From positions 1,364,001 to 1,428,000 of the forward strand of contig JANCRA010000032.1 in the NCBI GenBank assembly GCA_024362935.1: 64,000 bases of DNA. Direction: 5' to 3'. A program made the translations under genes and the position numbers. The DNA comes from Setophaga petechia (taxonomy: Eukaryota > Chordata > Aves > Passeriformes > Parulidae). Under the pieces are notes generated by a model that was not told the DNA's origin, ran no database searches, and worked only from the letters and a program-made list of their open reading frames with translations. Of the stretch, positions 24,293 through 38,029 are shown piece after piece. How positions within the stretch are numbered: position 1 is the first letter of the stretch; each line of letters starts with the position of its first letter.

Positions 24293-25568
24293 CAAACTAA
24301 TTTCCCTCAGGAGCAGTATGTGAGAGAAATCAAGGAATATGTAGAGATACCCCTTCCACAGACTCAGATTTACCTTTTCCAGGCTGCACAGCAAAGCAGG
24401 TATTGAAGATCTGGCAAAAGAATCTTATGATCTGAACCTTTATAGCTAACAAAATAAATTAAAAGGAAATCCAGCCATCAGATAAAGGCTTATGACATGT
24501 CCAGGATGATCAGAGTGGCTGACACAAAAGGGAGTTGGGAGTTATGCACGCAGCTGTTCTTTAGGCTAGGGACATATGTTGTGTTTACAAAAGGGAAAAA
24601 GAGGAGCCCCCCTACTGCACTTGACAATTCTTAAAAAGTAATTGACAAAGCTTCTGAACACTTCAGTCTCAACAGAATTGCCAGATTCATACCAAGCTAT
24701 ATAAAAACTCCACAATTTGAATTATTAAAGATGCTTTAGTCTTAAAAAAAGCCAAGACTGAAAAGACCTCCTTGAGGCACTTACACCACTCTCGTTTGTG
24801 TTAATTGCCAAAATATTAAAGGAGCAATTTTGCAGCTTGGAAGAAAAGAAAGATAAAAAGTAAACAGCAGAAAAGCCAGACCCCTTGAGTATCTAAATAT
24901 TGCAGGACTTTCAGAAAACTTGCTCTAGCACAAACACAAGGACTCAGCTGCATCAAAAGGACGCCTTCAACTTTTGCTGCCACTACCTGGACAAATAACA
25001 CCCTAACTGCTGTAGGTATAACTGATGTGGTTATTTTTACTCTTCTAAATATTAGCTGAACTGGTCGAAACCTAAGCATGCATTTCGTAAGTAATATATA
25101 TTTTTTTTTAATGTGCAAATGCTTTTAAAAAGAGGATGCTTAATTATAAAGGAAGAAGAAGAGACCTGTTTAATTTTGTTTGTAATTACGATTAACTAAC
25201 ATACCTCAAGTCTACCTGCTTTTGAAATTAATTTTCAAGAGATAAAAAAATATTCATTACGGAAAATTGAATAAAACAATGTTTATTAAAGACTATGAAG
25301 TATTTGGATTCTGCAAACAAAATCCCAACATAAATCCCTCAGCAGATGTAGTGGATAAAATGACTGAATTATATCATAGCAGAAACATAATTGCCATTAC
25401 TATTTCCAAAGCTCTTTGTAGAGATCTTGAAAGCACCACTTCTATAAAACAAGGGGAAAACTTAAAAGCAAAAAGAAAGAGAAAAGGAAAGAGAAAGAGT
25501 ATCTATGATGTTTATATATGCAGAGTGTGAGCATATGCAGACCTATAAATGTATCTATAGCTCCCAAG

Positions 25569-25609
25569 TTATATATAAATATATTTTATTTATATTTATA
25601 TATATAAAA
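25569..25609. repeat. 41-bp all-A/T tract with inverted repeat
   Basis: No G or C for 41 bases. The left part (TTATATATAAATATA) and the right part (TATATTTATATATA) are near reverse complements, so the tract can extrude as a cruciform. Simple AT-rich repeat. Confidence 0.85.
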
Positions 25610-28600
25610 CCAAGTTAAAGCATTAAATTATGGACTGCAGTCACAGGAAGAATCTGCAATGTCCATTAATTTGCTCAGGAAGAATACCCATCCTGTCCAC
25701 TCTGTGCAAGGTCCTGACCTCCAAAAGGGGTCCCCAGTGTTCATCTGTGGAGAAGCATTTTGTGTCAACCATTCATCTCAAAAATAAAACTACAGCTAGG
25801 AGCAGTAGCCACAGTGTGTCTCCTTTATTCACAAGTGTGCAGCATCTGCTCTGGCTCATAAAAGGGTTCTGTATAAGGGATCACCATGGATGAAGCTCTT
25901 CCCACACTGACATGTCAATGACAGCCTCTGCCTCTCAAATGAACTTTGATCTCTACTCCGTCAAAATATTATCCCAACAGCTTTTTTCCTGGGAAACTCA
26001 GACTTTAGCCTGCTTCTGCTTATACATACCTGTGGTTAATTTGTCATGAGTAATTCAGTGGATTTAAAGGGAGATATCCAAATTTTCAATTTCAGAAACA
26101 TACAGACAACATTTGTGGGATTGGGGTCATTGTACTAACATAAATACCTTTGGATTTCTGATTAAAAAAAAGAAAATATCTATATACAGATCTGAAAAGC
26201 CATTAATCAAGTGCAGCTACTCTGAGAGCTGTCATGACACATAATATCAAGAGCCTTCTTATTTAAGGGCCTTGTTACTCTATTTCTCATTTTCTTTTTT
26301 TATCCAGATAAACATAAGTAAAAATGCTTCAATAGGAATATACTACTACAGGAACATTACTTGTCTTGACCTTTCTCTATACCTATCTTGGTTCTGAAAG
26401 ATTGTAGTAGGAAACACTTAACAATTTACCTCCTGACAGACTTCCACCACCACCACCTGTTTCTACCTTAAACATTCCTCACAAGCAGCAAGACTTCCAT
26501 TGCACCAGTAGGCTGACCAGCCTCAATATGAAGGTTAAATTAATGGGGAAAAAGTTCTGAAAAACATAAATACTTTTCAAGATTCTAGGACCTTTACCCA
26601 TGGAGGCAGATATGGGATGTTGAGAAGGAGGTATATGGTCTTTGTCATCCTTAGACAACTTAAAAATCATTAAAGAACCACTCACTATATGGACCTGGCC
26701 TCCAAATGTAACCTGCAGCTACGTCCTGAGTATAAATCAGACAAGATGAAAAAAGGACACCTTCAGAAAGTCTGTAAAATCAAGTAGGAATGGAACTGTG
26801 GGCCCAGGTCTCTTCTTAAAGACAACCTGGGGATCAGGACTGTGAAGGTGCACCAGTCCCATGGTGTGATCCTGTCAACTGAGATCTCAAAGCCTGAGGC
26901 AACTGCAAAGAAAACTAAAGGGAAATGAGCTAACTCCTTGCCTTGCTCTAATTTTCACTCCAAAACTGGATTTTTCTGCCACTCTTCAGAAAAAAGTAAC
27001 AATTGAAAGTCAGTAGAGGGGACAGAATATCTGATGATATTATCAGTGGTATCTAGGCAGGATTGGTTTAAAATGAAGTATAAAACTAAAATAAGAATGC
27101 TAGATATTTCTCTCCTGCCACGTAAACAATAAAATGCATAAGGATGCATTGCACTGTAAATATTATTGAAGAGATTCCCCTCATAACCATAATTTTTAAA
27201 GGTCACACATAGATTCACTGGAGAAAAAAAAAAAAAACAAAACAAAGAAAGCATAGCCACTGCAACATTGTTCTCCTTGACAGAAGTCACTGATAAATTT
27301 ATTTCCATAACCAGGTAAGCTGCCTTGGTTAAAAGAGGACTGATATAAACTAAGCTTTTAAAGCTATGAGTTCTAGAAAATTAAATCTATGAGCTTTGAA
27401 AACTGCTTATAATTTTACATTCTCCGGTACATCAGCAGTAGGAGATACTGTGCAAAGACTATCATGAGCTTTCATTTCAGCCTAACATAATTTTTTTTTC
27501 CTAGGTACTTTACAGTAAGAGCTTTCCAGCAAAAAAATGGCTGTTCAGAAAATGGACATCACTGAACAACAAAGGAATCTATCTATATTTTCAGAAATTC
27601 CCACCCCAGAAAATTTTGCACATCAATACATAAATCAATGGGGAAAATTTGCATGTAATTAAAATATAATAAAGCATGTATTCATGTGTAAGAGTACATC
27701 CAGTTACACTTCTAGAACTTACCCTAAGCCATTGGGAAAAAGAATCCCATTGCATTCAAAGGTGATCAGATGGCTTTTTCAAGTTCTTGCCTACAGAAGT
27801 GCCTGGCTCACTTTCTGTCTAAACAAAGACTAATTACAGCAGGATAGAGAAAGGTAGGAACAGAACTGAGTTGACTTCAGTGTGGCACAGAGTGAATTAC
27901 TCCTCCACAGGCACATGAGGAAGCTACAAATGAGTAAGACATTCCCACCTTCTCAAATTATTCAGCCAAGCTACCCTGCTAGAAAAGTATAATCAGAATG
28001 AAATTTAAGATCTACTATGACCATGACTGCACAATACTGCAGATAAACTGAAGAACATACATTTGCTGGAAAATATTCATTAACAATTTTGATCCAGTAG
28101 TAATCACACAATTCTACACGTAAACACCGAAACTTTTGTGCATGATTTTTATTTCCATTTATGTGAGTGCATGCTCAAGGTGAGTAGATACTGCACTCTT
28201 TTCTTCTATGGGAAAGACAAAAAGGGTTTTGAAATCACAACCAGGCCTAGCACATCATGTCTGATATGCAATGCACTTTGTGGGGAAATGTCAAATGTCT
28301 GCTTTTATACCCAGAGCTGCCATAATTCTTTTAGAAGACCAGGTATGTAAGAGAGAGGAACTCACACAACTGGAAAATTACTATTAATTTCTCTGTCAAT
28401 GGTAAAAACAGGCAACAGAATGAAGGAGAACACAAGTGAGATCAGAACAGATGGAGGACAACAGAAATCACATATCGTAATAATCTAACAAAATGAAATA
28501 AAGAGAGATACTATTTCCTCTTTGGTGGTATTTAAAATACTAAATATGATTAGTCAGTAATGTGCAAGAACACAGGTCTTTCCCAATCCTTCCTCTCCCC

Positions 28601-28759
28601 ACTATGAAAATGCTACTTCATTTTCAATCTTTGCAGTGTAAAAATCTAACGAGAATTAATCTCTATAATTCAAGCATGCATCACGAGAACTGTAAACTGA
28701 TGCTTCAAATATGGAAACCCAAGCATTTACAGGTATATTTGTGACAGTTGAAGCACAGA

Positions 28760-28794
28760 AATAAAGCCAAAAATGGAAAAAAAAAAAAAAAAAA
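28760..28794 (+). other. AATAAA followed by A18: possible retroposed 3' end
   Basis: An AATAAA hexamer (28760-28765) lies 11 bases before an uninterrupted A18 run (28777-28794). That is the arrangement left by a retroposed polyadenylated transcript. The upstream sequence holds a 60-codon plus-strand open frame (28562-28744) with no recognised domain. No target-site duplication was found, and processed retrocopies are rare in birds because CR1 does not use poly-A. Chance juxtaposition is the simpler reading. Confidence 0.25.
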
Positions 28795-31750
28795 GGAGAA
28801 AACACACAGATCACATGTCTATTCTGCCAAGGGTGGCAAGGAATCCTTCTCACCCATAGACGGATGCTCCACTATGTGAAGGAAGAGAAATCTCATCCTT
28901 AACTTCAGCACCAGGGGCCCAGCTTTCAGAAGCCTGCTCTTAGTTTCTGCTAGTGGTGTCTAACCTCATCATGAAGCTCTGCTGAAATCCATTCTCCTTT
29001 GGATACTGTGCTAAGCAGCCAGAAACTGATTTCAACACGTTTCAGGATGCCCTGCTGAAAGGACTCCTGCCCTGGAGTCAAATAGTTCAAGAATTTAATG
29101 CAAAAATCATAAGGGGAAACATTCATTAAATAAAAATGTTAAAGTCAAATATGCTGCATTATTTTTCAGGCAATTTCAGATATTGGGCTACAATGTCTTC
29201 TCATCTGAGATTTATACAAGTCTGTCTTGTTTTTTTTTATATATATGCCTAATACTTAGAGCTGCAAAAATAATATTTACACATAATATAGAGAGAGTTT
29301 AAAGAATACTTCTTGTGATTTTGGTGATGCCTTCCTAACTGCAAAATATCTTAAGCACACTTTCTAAGGTTTAGTAAATTGCATTTTCTACTCTAAACCA
29401 CTCAAATAAGTATGTCAAGGTTCATAATTTCTACTTTTTCAACTACCATACTGAGATTATTGTAGTTATCTAATTTTAAATTTTAGGTTTTAAGGCTTAG
29501 TGATTTTTAACACATTAGATAGATACAATTACTTTTCTTGAATTCTCAAATTAATGTAAAGCCTGTCATAAACATTCATATATCTTTTTTAGTCTAATCA
29601 GAATTGTGATCAAGTCATCTTTGCTATTACTGTGTAGCCTTTCAGTTTTGCTAATTGTTTCATACTGGTAGTTTTACTATGATCTGCCAAGACTCACTCA
29701 TGCTAAAGGGAAGTAAGTAGTCAGTTTGTTGATTCAATGGAATAAAAATATGATGGTAAGAGATACTCATTCAAACTAAATTGCACCCTGTACTCTAATA
29801 TCCATTATAACTTAAATATTTGGGTATTCAAATCACAGACTTAGGAATTATCTGTTTGCTTTAGATATTTACCAACTGATACATAGCTAATTGAATCACA
29901 TAACCATTACTTTCATATAATAATGAATAGATTAATTTAGAATATTAATATGAAATATATATTGTAACAATTAAATTTATATATTTATGTAATAATTCAT
30001 TAATGACAATAGAAAATTTTTCTACTTGTCTCAATTCTATTATTTTAGTACAACCCTATGTCACTACTTAGTATCTAAAGAGAAGTGTGTGCATATGTGG
30101 TGGTATATATGAATCTACTGCTACACAAACCAGCAAAAAAAATTACCATCAGAATATGGTATTCATAATATGTCTCATTAAAAAAAAATCAACATGTTCT
30201 TTAGTCAAATTTTGAAATTTGATTTAAGTGTTACATAGCTAATACCACCACTGACTACTAATGTGGACTTTCCAAAGAAAAGCCATTTTTTCTGTATTGC
30301 AAGAAAAATACTGGCACAATTCAAGAAGGAATAAGAGTGGAAGCTTGTGCTCTCCAATTTTCATCATTAGGTTCTATTTCTAAAGAAATTTATTCTAGGA
30401 ATTGTAGAATAGCACATTGATAGAAGGCATATTTTACAGTGCCTTCTTGAATAAGGCTACTTAAAAAACTCTTAAGGAAAATAGATTGTCTAATGTTTGC
30501 TATATTGCAACATTTTATCAAACACTTTCCCTTTTTCTTACTGGTAAGGACTCATAATAAGAAGAAAAAAACCCCTACTAATTACATAATGAATTTGTGA
30601 ACCAATAAAAGCTCATTTTAAAAAAGACTGCATTCCAGTTGTTTTTTCTAAATCAATCCCAGCTTATATTTTATTTTCTAGAGTCTCTGTCCAATTAAAA
30701 ATTAGTTCTAGATCTACAAAGGGACTTTGACACCAGAATACCTGAAGCAACCTGGCCAGATAGTGGATTGAACTGCCTTGTGTTAGACACCCACATTTAC
30801 TAAAATGCAGGACGAGTCTCATTACTGAGCACTGTCTATGGAAAAGCTTAGAAGAAGAACTAGTCTATACACCTGGATCTTACCAAAACACAAAATACTT
30901 CATAAAATTATAAATACTCAAGTACATATGTTGAGGACTCACAGATCCAAAGTTTCTCCTGAAAAAAACCCCAACATTTTAAAAGCCATTTATTTTAAAA
31001 ACAAACTAAAAAAGAGGTAATGAGACACCTATAAGGGTCATGGCATCAGCGCAATGACCATAGCTGCAGAAGTGCAAATTTTGAAAAGAAAGCTAAGTTT
31101 CAGATTAAAAAGACAATACACAAATCAAATACTGAAAGAGGGCTTACACATGTAGGCCACGGGACTTACAGTAAGTAGAGCAGAACAATTTTCAAGGCAG
31201 GAGTTTCAATGTCATGCCCACTTTTGCTGGTCAATACCAGCAGTATGTCAGCAGTATTTAACTATCGGCCCTCCTAAAAATGCTCTGGTAGTCCTTCCCA
31301 GCTGATGACACATGAGATGTGAAAGCAACAAGACCACTAGGTGTGTGTGAGATGTATATAAAACAGGGTATGGACACAGGTGCTAAAATCTTGGGATACT
31401 TGAACTGAAACTCAAATCCCATGGACGGCTCCTATGGCTCCGAAACCCCTCCAAGCACAGTCCCAGCTCTTGGCTAGTTCACCAGCTTCCCTAAAAAAGA
31501 GGACTGGATTTATAGGGTGAAGCAAGGGGAGGAATGCACTGCTGTTATGTTCCTCTGTGTGTGAAGCAGAGCACTAAACCTCAGCAGGCATGTGTTGCTG
31601 AAATTTTGCTCAGGTTCTAACAAGAGCATGTCCTGGGGGTTATTTGTCCTCTAACTAATATATTCTTTGGAAAATCATTGAAAAGATAGAGAGGATGTTA
31701 ATTCATTGCTGGAAACAAGTCCCAGTGTTTTCAAGCAGCAAGTAAGTATT

Positions 31751-31763
31751 AAAAAAAAAAAAA
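31751..31763. repeat. Poly-A tract, 13 bases
   Basis: A13 homopolymer inside AT-rich DNA. No element attached. Confidence 0.9.
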
Positions 31764-32279
31764 TTAAAAGAAGTAGTTAAAATATCTAAATATATGGTGG
31801 CTGGAAGCACTGAGAAATAACAATACAGTTCTGTGGACTTAAGCTACCCCACAGCTTGCAAAACAGTGGCTTTTACAGACTGTTTGTTAATAACAGTTTG
31901 AAACACTGTGGTAAACCAAGGCCTGTAATTTGCAGTTTTTATTTTTAGAAATACTTATTGGAGCACTGTGGCATTTACGGCTATGAAAAAAGAAATAAGA
32001 GAAAGGGGGGAGGAAAGAGTCCATGCAAAATTAAAAGCTTTTCAAGTTTCCTGAAAAGAGCATTTCAGAACATGAGGTTCCCCTATTTCTTAGGGGAAGG
32101 ATAGGAGCCTCAATTCAAAGGCATAGCATATGCAAAGCACATTCAGTGTGAAATGCCTGACATTGTATCACAGTCATAAAAAAAGCTGTTGCTAGCAAAA
32201 TAGATAGCCAAATTGAAACACACACCCTATTGCTATAAAAAACAGGGAAGGAAAACATCAGAAAAACTGATGTCAAGAT

Positions 32280-32870
32280 GAAAACCAGACTTTTTTCTTG
32301 CTGTCTTTACTCAGTGCTGTTGTCAGAATCATACTGCAGAACAAGACAGTCCAGTCACAATTAATTCTGAACAGGGTCATTAAAGACAAGATACTCCTTC
32401 ACAGCTTAATTTAATTGTCTTTTCTGGAAACTGGAAAGCCTTTTACATTTTTGGAATACAGATGTGTTTCCAACAGTTTCTCGTCTTTGCTAAAATGCTC
32501 AAGAAGTCATTTTTGAATTGGTTTCTTCCCAGAGCTGACAAGTCCTGTCACAGTTGTTTTTGTCAAGAGGCCCTGAAACCCCACTAGGTCATTGTAGTTT
32601 TGTTTTCTGAACCAGACTGATTTGTGTTCACTGTTTCACCTCGAATTGTCAATTGTAAAATTACATGCTGTCTTAAAAATTATCCTAACATTAGCAAATG
32701 CTCCCTCCCTCAGTGCCTGTTGAAAGCCATGCTGTTTGCTAATGTGACAGTGCAACTGCATCTCTTTCTTTTGCTTTTTACAATTTCCTCAATTCATTAG
32801 TGTTTTCCTTGCAAATGTGAAGAAATGAGCTGTACTAAACAGCCTCCAGAAAACAATAAATAACCAAAGT
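32280..32870. promoter_or_regulatory. Candidate conserved non-coding element with inverted repeat
   Basis: Repeat-free, high-complexity sequence with several factor-like motifs: CTGTCA-type TALE sites near 32550, ACAATTAATTC near 32357, and GCAAAT/TTTGC pairs. It contains a perfect 11-bp inverted repeat, listed separately. No open frame of note. The texture resembles vertebrate enhancers in gene deserts; this is an inference without alignment support. Confidence 0.25.
32688..32745. repeat. Perfect 11-bp inverted repeat, 36-base spacer
   Basis: ACATTAGCAAA (32688-32698) and its exact complement TTTGCTAATGT (32735-32745). Each arm resembles a POU/homeodomain site (ATTAGCAAAT). It could be a dyad binding site or a hairpin. 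Confidence 0.7.
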
Positions 32871-33522
32871 CACAAAAAGTAAACCCAATATTCTCCTTTT
32901 AATTAGTACAAGGTTATTCAAAAGTCCTAGGTCTAAACTATCTGGGAGCACTGATTGTGGATCTTAAAAGTGGGGTACAAGCTCAATCCTCTGGACCACC
33001 TATTTTCAGCAAAAGGCATGGAAAAATTCAGCCCACTTCCTCACATCTTCTTTGACCTCAAGGGCAATTCAACACTGCAAAACAAGAACGGGTTCATCTC
33101 TTATCTAGGTAATATCCAGTATGACATAATGTTCAACTTCAAATAAAACACAGCTCAGTCACTGGCAGCACTCTCATCACTACGGTTCCAAGTTTAAAAG
33201 CATGCACAAATCCTTACAGGCTCAAACTACAAGTCACTCACTCATGTACAGTCCCATCAGCAGCTTTGTGTGACATGAATATTTCTGTGTATTTAATGTC
33301 TTGACAACAGCATTACTTCTAAAGAAGCATAGAGGAATAGCAGAAGTCCTTATGACTGCCCAGAGACTTCAGGGGACTCTGAATCAGATAATAATCAGCA
33401 GCCAAAGAATCAGAACATTTTGGCAGCTTTATTCTCTTTAAATTACCACCTGCTTCTAAAACCAATTTCAAAAGATCTAGCACAGGAGGTCTCATTATTA
33501 CTCTCATGGGTGGATACAGTTT

Positions 33523-33569
33523 AAAAAAAAAAAAAAAAGCTCTTTCAAAAGTGGATCTTTTTTTTTTTT
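33523..33569. repeat. A16 and T12 runs facing each other
   Basis: A16 at 33523-33538 and T12 at 33558-33569 are separated by 19 bases, so they can pair as a 12-bp A/T hairpin. Confidence 0.85.
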
Positions 33570-36500
33570 CACCATAACTACTGTGAGACCACCTGCCTTT
33601 TATGCACTGTTTGTAAAGCCAGTGTCTTAACTGACATGAAATAGTTTCCATTTCTCTGGTTGGGAACATTTAACATCACTGAGTTTTCTTCTCATGGTGA
33701 TACAAAGCTTTGCACTGAAAGCAGTTCTGCAATCTCTCCTCCCTTGGGTCAAATCCTGCTAAGTTCTGCCCATTCCTCTCAAATGGCTTCTGGCACTGTG
33801 CAACAAGGCAGTACTTATTTGAGAAAAACAAAAAAGCAAAACACACTTTGAAAAATTGTGTTGCACAGTGTGGGGTGCCATTTGTCCTACTTGTATATGC
33901 ATCCTTCTCCTGATTCCTAAGCAACATGTACATGAATATGAACATAACAAGTGTTTAGTATTTTATTTCACATCATCCTAAAAAGTTGAGGTTTTCTCCC
34001 TCTAGTTCTTTTTAAAGAAACTGTACCTGAGACAATTTTAAAATTCCATATATACTAATACTATGAAGAAGAAGGCTGCAGAGCCATGCTGAGCTCCATG
34101 CAAAACACACCTCCTTAGTCTGAAATCCTCCTACTTGGAGTCTCCACTGCCGTGGAGATCAAAGCATAGAGGTAACCAATCTCTTGGGTGCCAGATGGGT
34201 TACACATCACTACACAGAGTTCACAGCAGAATTTACATCAGTTTTATTTGCTACAAGCTTTATTCATGGCACATCTTCCCTGTATTCCATTGTTTTACTT
34301 TGCTTTGTTGCATCTCTCAAAAATACCTGAATGCCTAATTTGGAAGCTAAAATCTCTTTCAAAACGTGTAAAGATTCACAGACAAATTTACCAAGGCTGT
34401 GCTTTCACTTGCTAAGCAAAACAGCAAAAATTATTGTGGTTTTTTATCCTTGAGCTATTATAGTTTCCTTCCTTTCCTTCCTGCATCTCTGATCTATTTA
34501 TAAAGGCCTTTATGTACAAACAGTATTCATCTATCATTAATTTTTTATTCCACAACAGTAGTTTTGAAGGATAACCAGTTAATTTCATTTCTCTTTAATA
34601 TCTTCTAGGCTTGGTAGACACTGTTTTTAAAATAATGGCTTTCCATGATTTTTTGAGCTATCTCTCTCAGTTCTACTTGCCCCTACACACACACTCTTTA
34701 CAATTCTTGTAACTAAGTTATAAATACAGAGAAAAAAAGGTAAAAGTATACAGACTGAATTTTCACATAGTGAAAAATTATAAAGTAATGGTTTATTAAT
34801 TATTTAAATCAGTGTGAATTCTGCCATGATCTAGGCACATACTATTCTCTATTAAGTTTTGGGGTTTTTTTTCACTGTTATAAATTTATACAAGCCAAAT
34901 CTAACTCAGATCATAAAGAAGCTATGCAGTGCTTCTGGCTGAATAGTACATCTAAGTTAAATATGTACTTCTGTCTGTGGCAATTTCACCAGCTCCCTAC
35001 ATTCACCTGGAAAGGAATCAGAGTGAAGAGTTGGACATCCTACCTACAAATGCTACTTAGAGTTATATTTGGTGGATGGGCATTACTAAATGAATCACTG
35101 TACTTTGAAAAGAAAGATTCTACTTTCTCTTGGTGTGTCATATCTTAACATCAGTCTGAAACATCACAAAGCAGCAACACTCAGTGTCACACAGGAAAGA
35201 ATCTTGAGGTGAGCTTAGGCCCCTCCTGAAATAGGACAGTCTTGAAGTCTTTTTTGACACTGAAAGTGGAACACCACATCCAAATCCACAAAATTAGTAA
35301 ATTACTAGGCTGAGAAGGGCAGTTCTGGGTGAAGCTGTGAGAGCTCCTATCCCCACTGAATTTCTTTTCAGGAATATTTGCTCTTTGTGGAGTGTTGATA
35401 GAGGAGCATCCCTGAGACAGGGAGAGGAGAGAGGAGAAATCTGTTCCACTTTCTGTTTGTTCCTGCTGGAGAGCAGAGACAGGTAGGCAGCCCAGCCCCA
35501 GGAAGATGCATACCAGGGAGAAGCACAAGATTAGTGAAATAGATGCCAAAATAGCCACCAGAGCTATGAAGTTGGCATTATTTACAATCTGGGAGTATTT
35601 TTAAAGCATTATCACCATTATTCTAAGTATTATTGGACAGTTCAGTTAAGAAGTCCTTGTGTCAGGAGGGATGTAGAATGAAGAGCTCTTTAGGTGGTAC
35701 AGTCACTCAGCAGAAGTTCGTGTGCCCCTTAACAACATCACAGGAGAGGAAAAGAGAAGATAACTGCTTTTCTAAAAACTGGACACTTTCTATTCAATGC
35801 AATGGAAACAGGGGGACCACTACTGTACCAAGAATCTGGTATTCTTGGATTTTGTTTAATCTCAAACTGAATGTACTATTGAAGTGAAATATAGTATAAC
35901 CAGTTCAGACCATCCTTTTTATTTCCTTATATGTCTTTCCATCTTAGAAATGGAAAATTAAGTTATGAGGTAATTTCTTAAGCCCTTCTATAGATGAAAA
36001 AGGGTTGAAGTGAGACACAAGAAAATAACCAAATTTTCACTATTTGTTAAGTTCTATTGTTGCTTTGACCACTCCATTTTAAAATTATGCCCCATATCAA
36101 AAATAATGTATAAAAAACCCTACTAATATGGGTCCATCTTCACGAAAATCCTATGGGATAGGAACACTATGAGAACTTATGTCAAAATGTATTATTACAA
36201 ATTTCTTACGTTTCTAATAGAAGAATGAGATCTCTGATGAAACTTTCAGACAAAAATAATTTTAGGCTTTTCCTTTCCAAACATAAGCCAACTAAGTTTT
36301 GAAGGATAAGAGTGTCTGTTTTTCTATGGCAATCAATATATTTTATACAGTTTTTTATTTCCTATGCTATACTACAATCTACTGAGAAACAACTGAGAGA
36401 GATTCAATGGCAGAGGTTAATAACACAAGAAAATATCACATCTAAGACAGCCTATTTGTGCATGCCACAACAATGATAGCTAAGTATGTTGAAGGGTGCA

Positions 36501-37551
36501 AAGACAGAGATTAGGCACTCTGCAAATGTATTTTTATGTGCAAAGTCGACAATTTAAAAGCTTCCCATTTATACAGACTCAAAAAATCCTTTGAAAGAAA
36601 AAGAAAAAAAAAAAACAAACCAAGGGCTTCTTTGAAGTACTTCTTAATGCAGCTGGCAAATTACAACTAAGAAATTCAACAGATTTGGTACTGGCAGGAG
36701 AAGGACTAACTAATGTAACCAGATAGGTGACAAGCTGCAAATATTACTGTAGTAGAATACTAGTGTTAGCAACAAGGAAAGAATACATGTACTTAAAAAA
36801 AACAGAACATAACTAAGTCTCTGAACTGATAAAAAAAGCTAGAGACTACAAAGTGTTTTGTATTCTAGAAGCCTGTTTTAGTCCATTAGCTGCAGAGGGA
36901 ATGCCTCACATGCAGTGTGGACTGCATGCAGCTGAAGTGGAAAACTCTGATAATGCAAGGCCTGAAGTTGACCATACATCCCCAGCAGAACCAATGATAT
37001 TACAGTGATGCTACTACACAGATAAAGGATCAAGCAGACAGGAACCTTATGGAGATCATGCTTATCAAGTATTTACTAAAGGTAACACCTTGTGCTCTGG
37101 CCCATTTCAGTCCAGGTCATGTTTCCTCTTAGCTAGCACTGGTCAATTAACAATGTCAGCGTGCCCTACATTGCTCAGCACTCAGATCCCAATGGCATGG
37201 GAGCACCCAGTTAATCTTGTCTGATGTTCCAAGCACATATTCAGACTCATTTCTTGAGGATTATTGAAAGCTTGGGGTCACAAAGTATAATCAAAGCAAT
37301 AGTGAAAAAAAATAAAAATGCTGACATGTGATAATGTAGTGTTTGGGCATCATTAAAGCCTGAAAATCGCTGTTTCCAGTTGAAAACCACGGAAATCTAG
37401 TAGCCTGGTCCCTGTGCTTTCTATGCCCCATGCACAGAGCATTAGAGTCAGTGGAAAAGCTTTTTGTTGAATCTAGGATTAACATTTACTATAGCGGGAG
37501 GTGTTCCTGAGGCTGGGCAACTTACTTGGTTCAGAAAATCATTCATCTTGG

Positions 37552-37583
37552 TTTTTTTTTTGGTTTTTTTTTTTTTTTTTTTT
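37552..37583. repeat. Poly-T tract (T10-GG-T20)
   Basis: Ten T, two G, then twenty T. Read on the minus strand it is an A20 run, but no AATAAA or recognisable retroposed body adjoins it. Confidence 0.93.
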
Positions 37584-38029
37584 GGCACCAGCATAGTAAC
37601 AGTGAAGGTTATCATTGTGAATGATAGTAAATGGAAATGCTTGGAGGGGACTTTGGAGCTTCTTCAATGTTTTCTTTCCTCACCTCAGCTAACATCTTTT
37701 ATTTGAGAGTTATTGAAGGCTGGACTATAAACACCAAGAAATTTCCAGAAACAACCAAGACTGAAATAGGTAAATGCCACTTTTAGAATTACACTGATTT
37801 TTAGTATCTTGTTGATCAAGCCTCACTTGAAACTTCAGTGACAGACTCAGCAACTACTGTGGTTCACCTGCCACCTTTCATCCTTCCCCTAGGCATTGGT
37901 CTTAATTCATATTAATTTAAAAGGGAAATTTCTCTCTACTCCATAGGTCCCAAATAAGCAGTGGTATTGTACAAATGAGTTGCCCTGAGAAGAACAAGAA
38001 AACCTTCATTTTGAATCATACCTTGCATC

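Larger units (their letters stand above)
22341..32279. other. Gene-free AT-rich stretch
   Basis: About 10 kb without a recognisable exon, RNA gene or transposon. It contains an 18-base near-palindrome at 22553-22570 (ACAATGCA, two bases, TGCATTGT), the 25-bp tandem duplication near 24.1 kb, several A homopolymers and an all-A/T palindromic tract, listed separately. The 29.2-30.7 kb part is especially AT-rich with no frames of note. Confidence 0.65.
32871..38029. other. Gene-free stretch
   Basis: No exon or transposon recognised in 5 kb. The longest frame (123 codons, minus strand, 35187-35558) begins with a hydrophobic run but shows no known family motif or splice context. Homopolymer features within are listed separately. 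Confidence 0.6.

Noticed and set aside
28138..28350. Frame with GT-AG-like boundaries ('caaggtgagt', 'ccaggtatgt'), a possible exon
   Set aside because: Donor-like GTs are expected by chance, the peptide matches no family I recognise, and no partner exons were found.
35187..35558. 123-codon minus-strand frame starting with a signal-peptide-like hydrophobic run
   Set aside because: No recognisable mature-domain motif, no supporting exon structure, and AT-rich antisense codons readily give hydrophobic N-termini.
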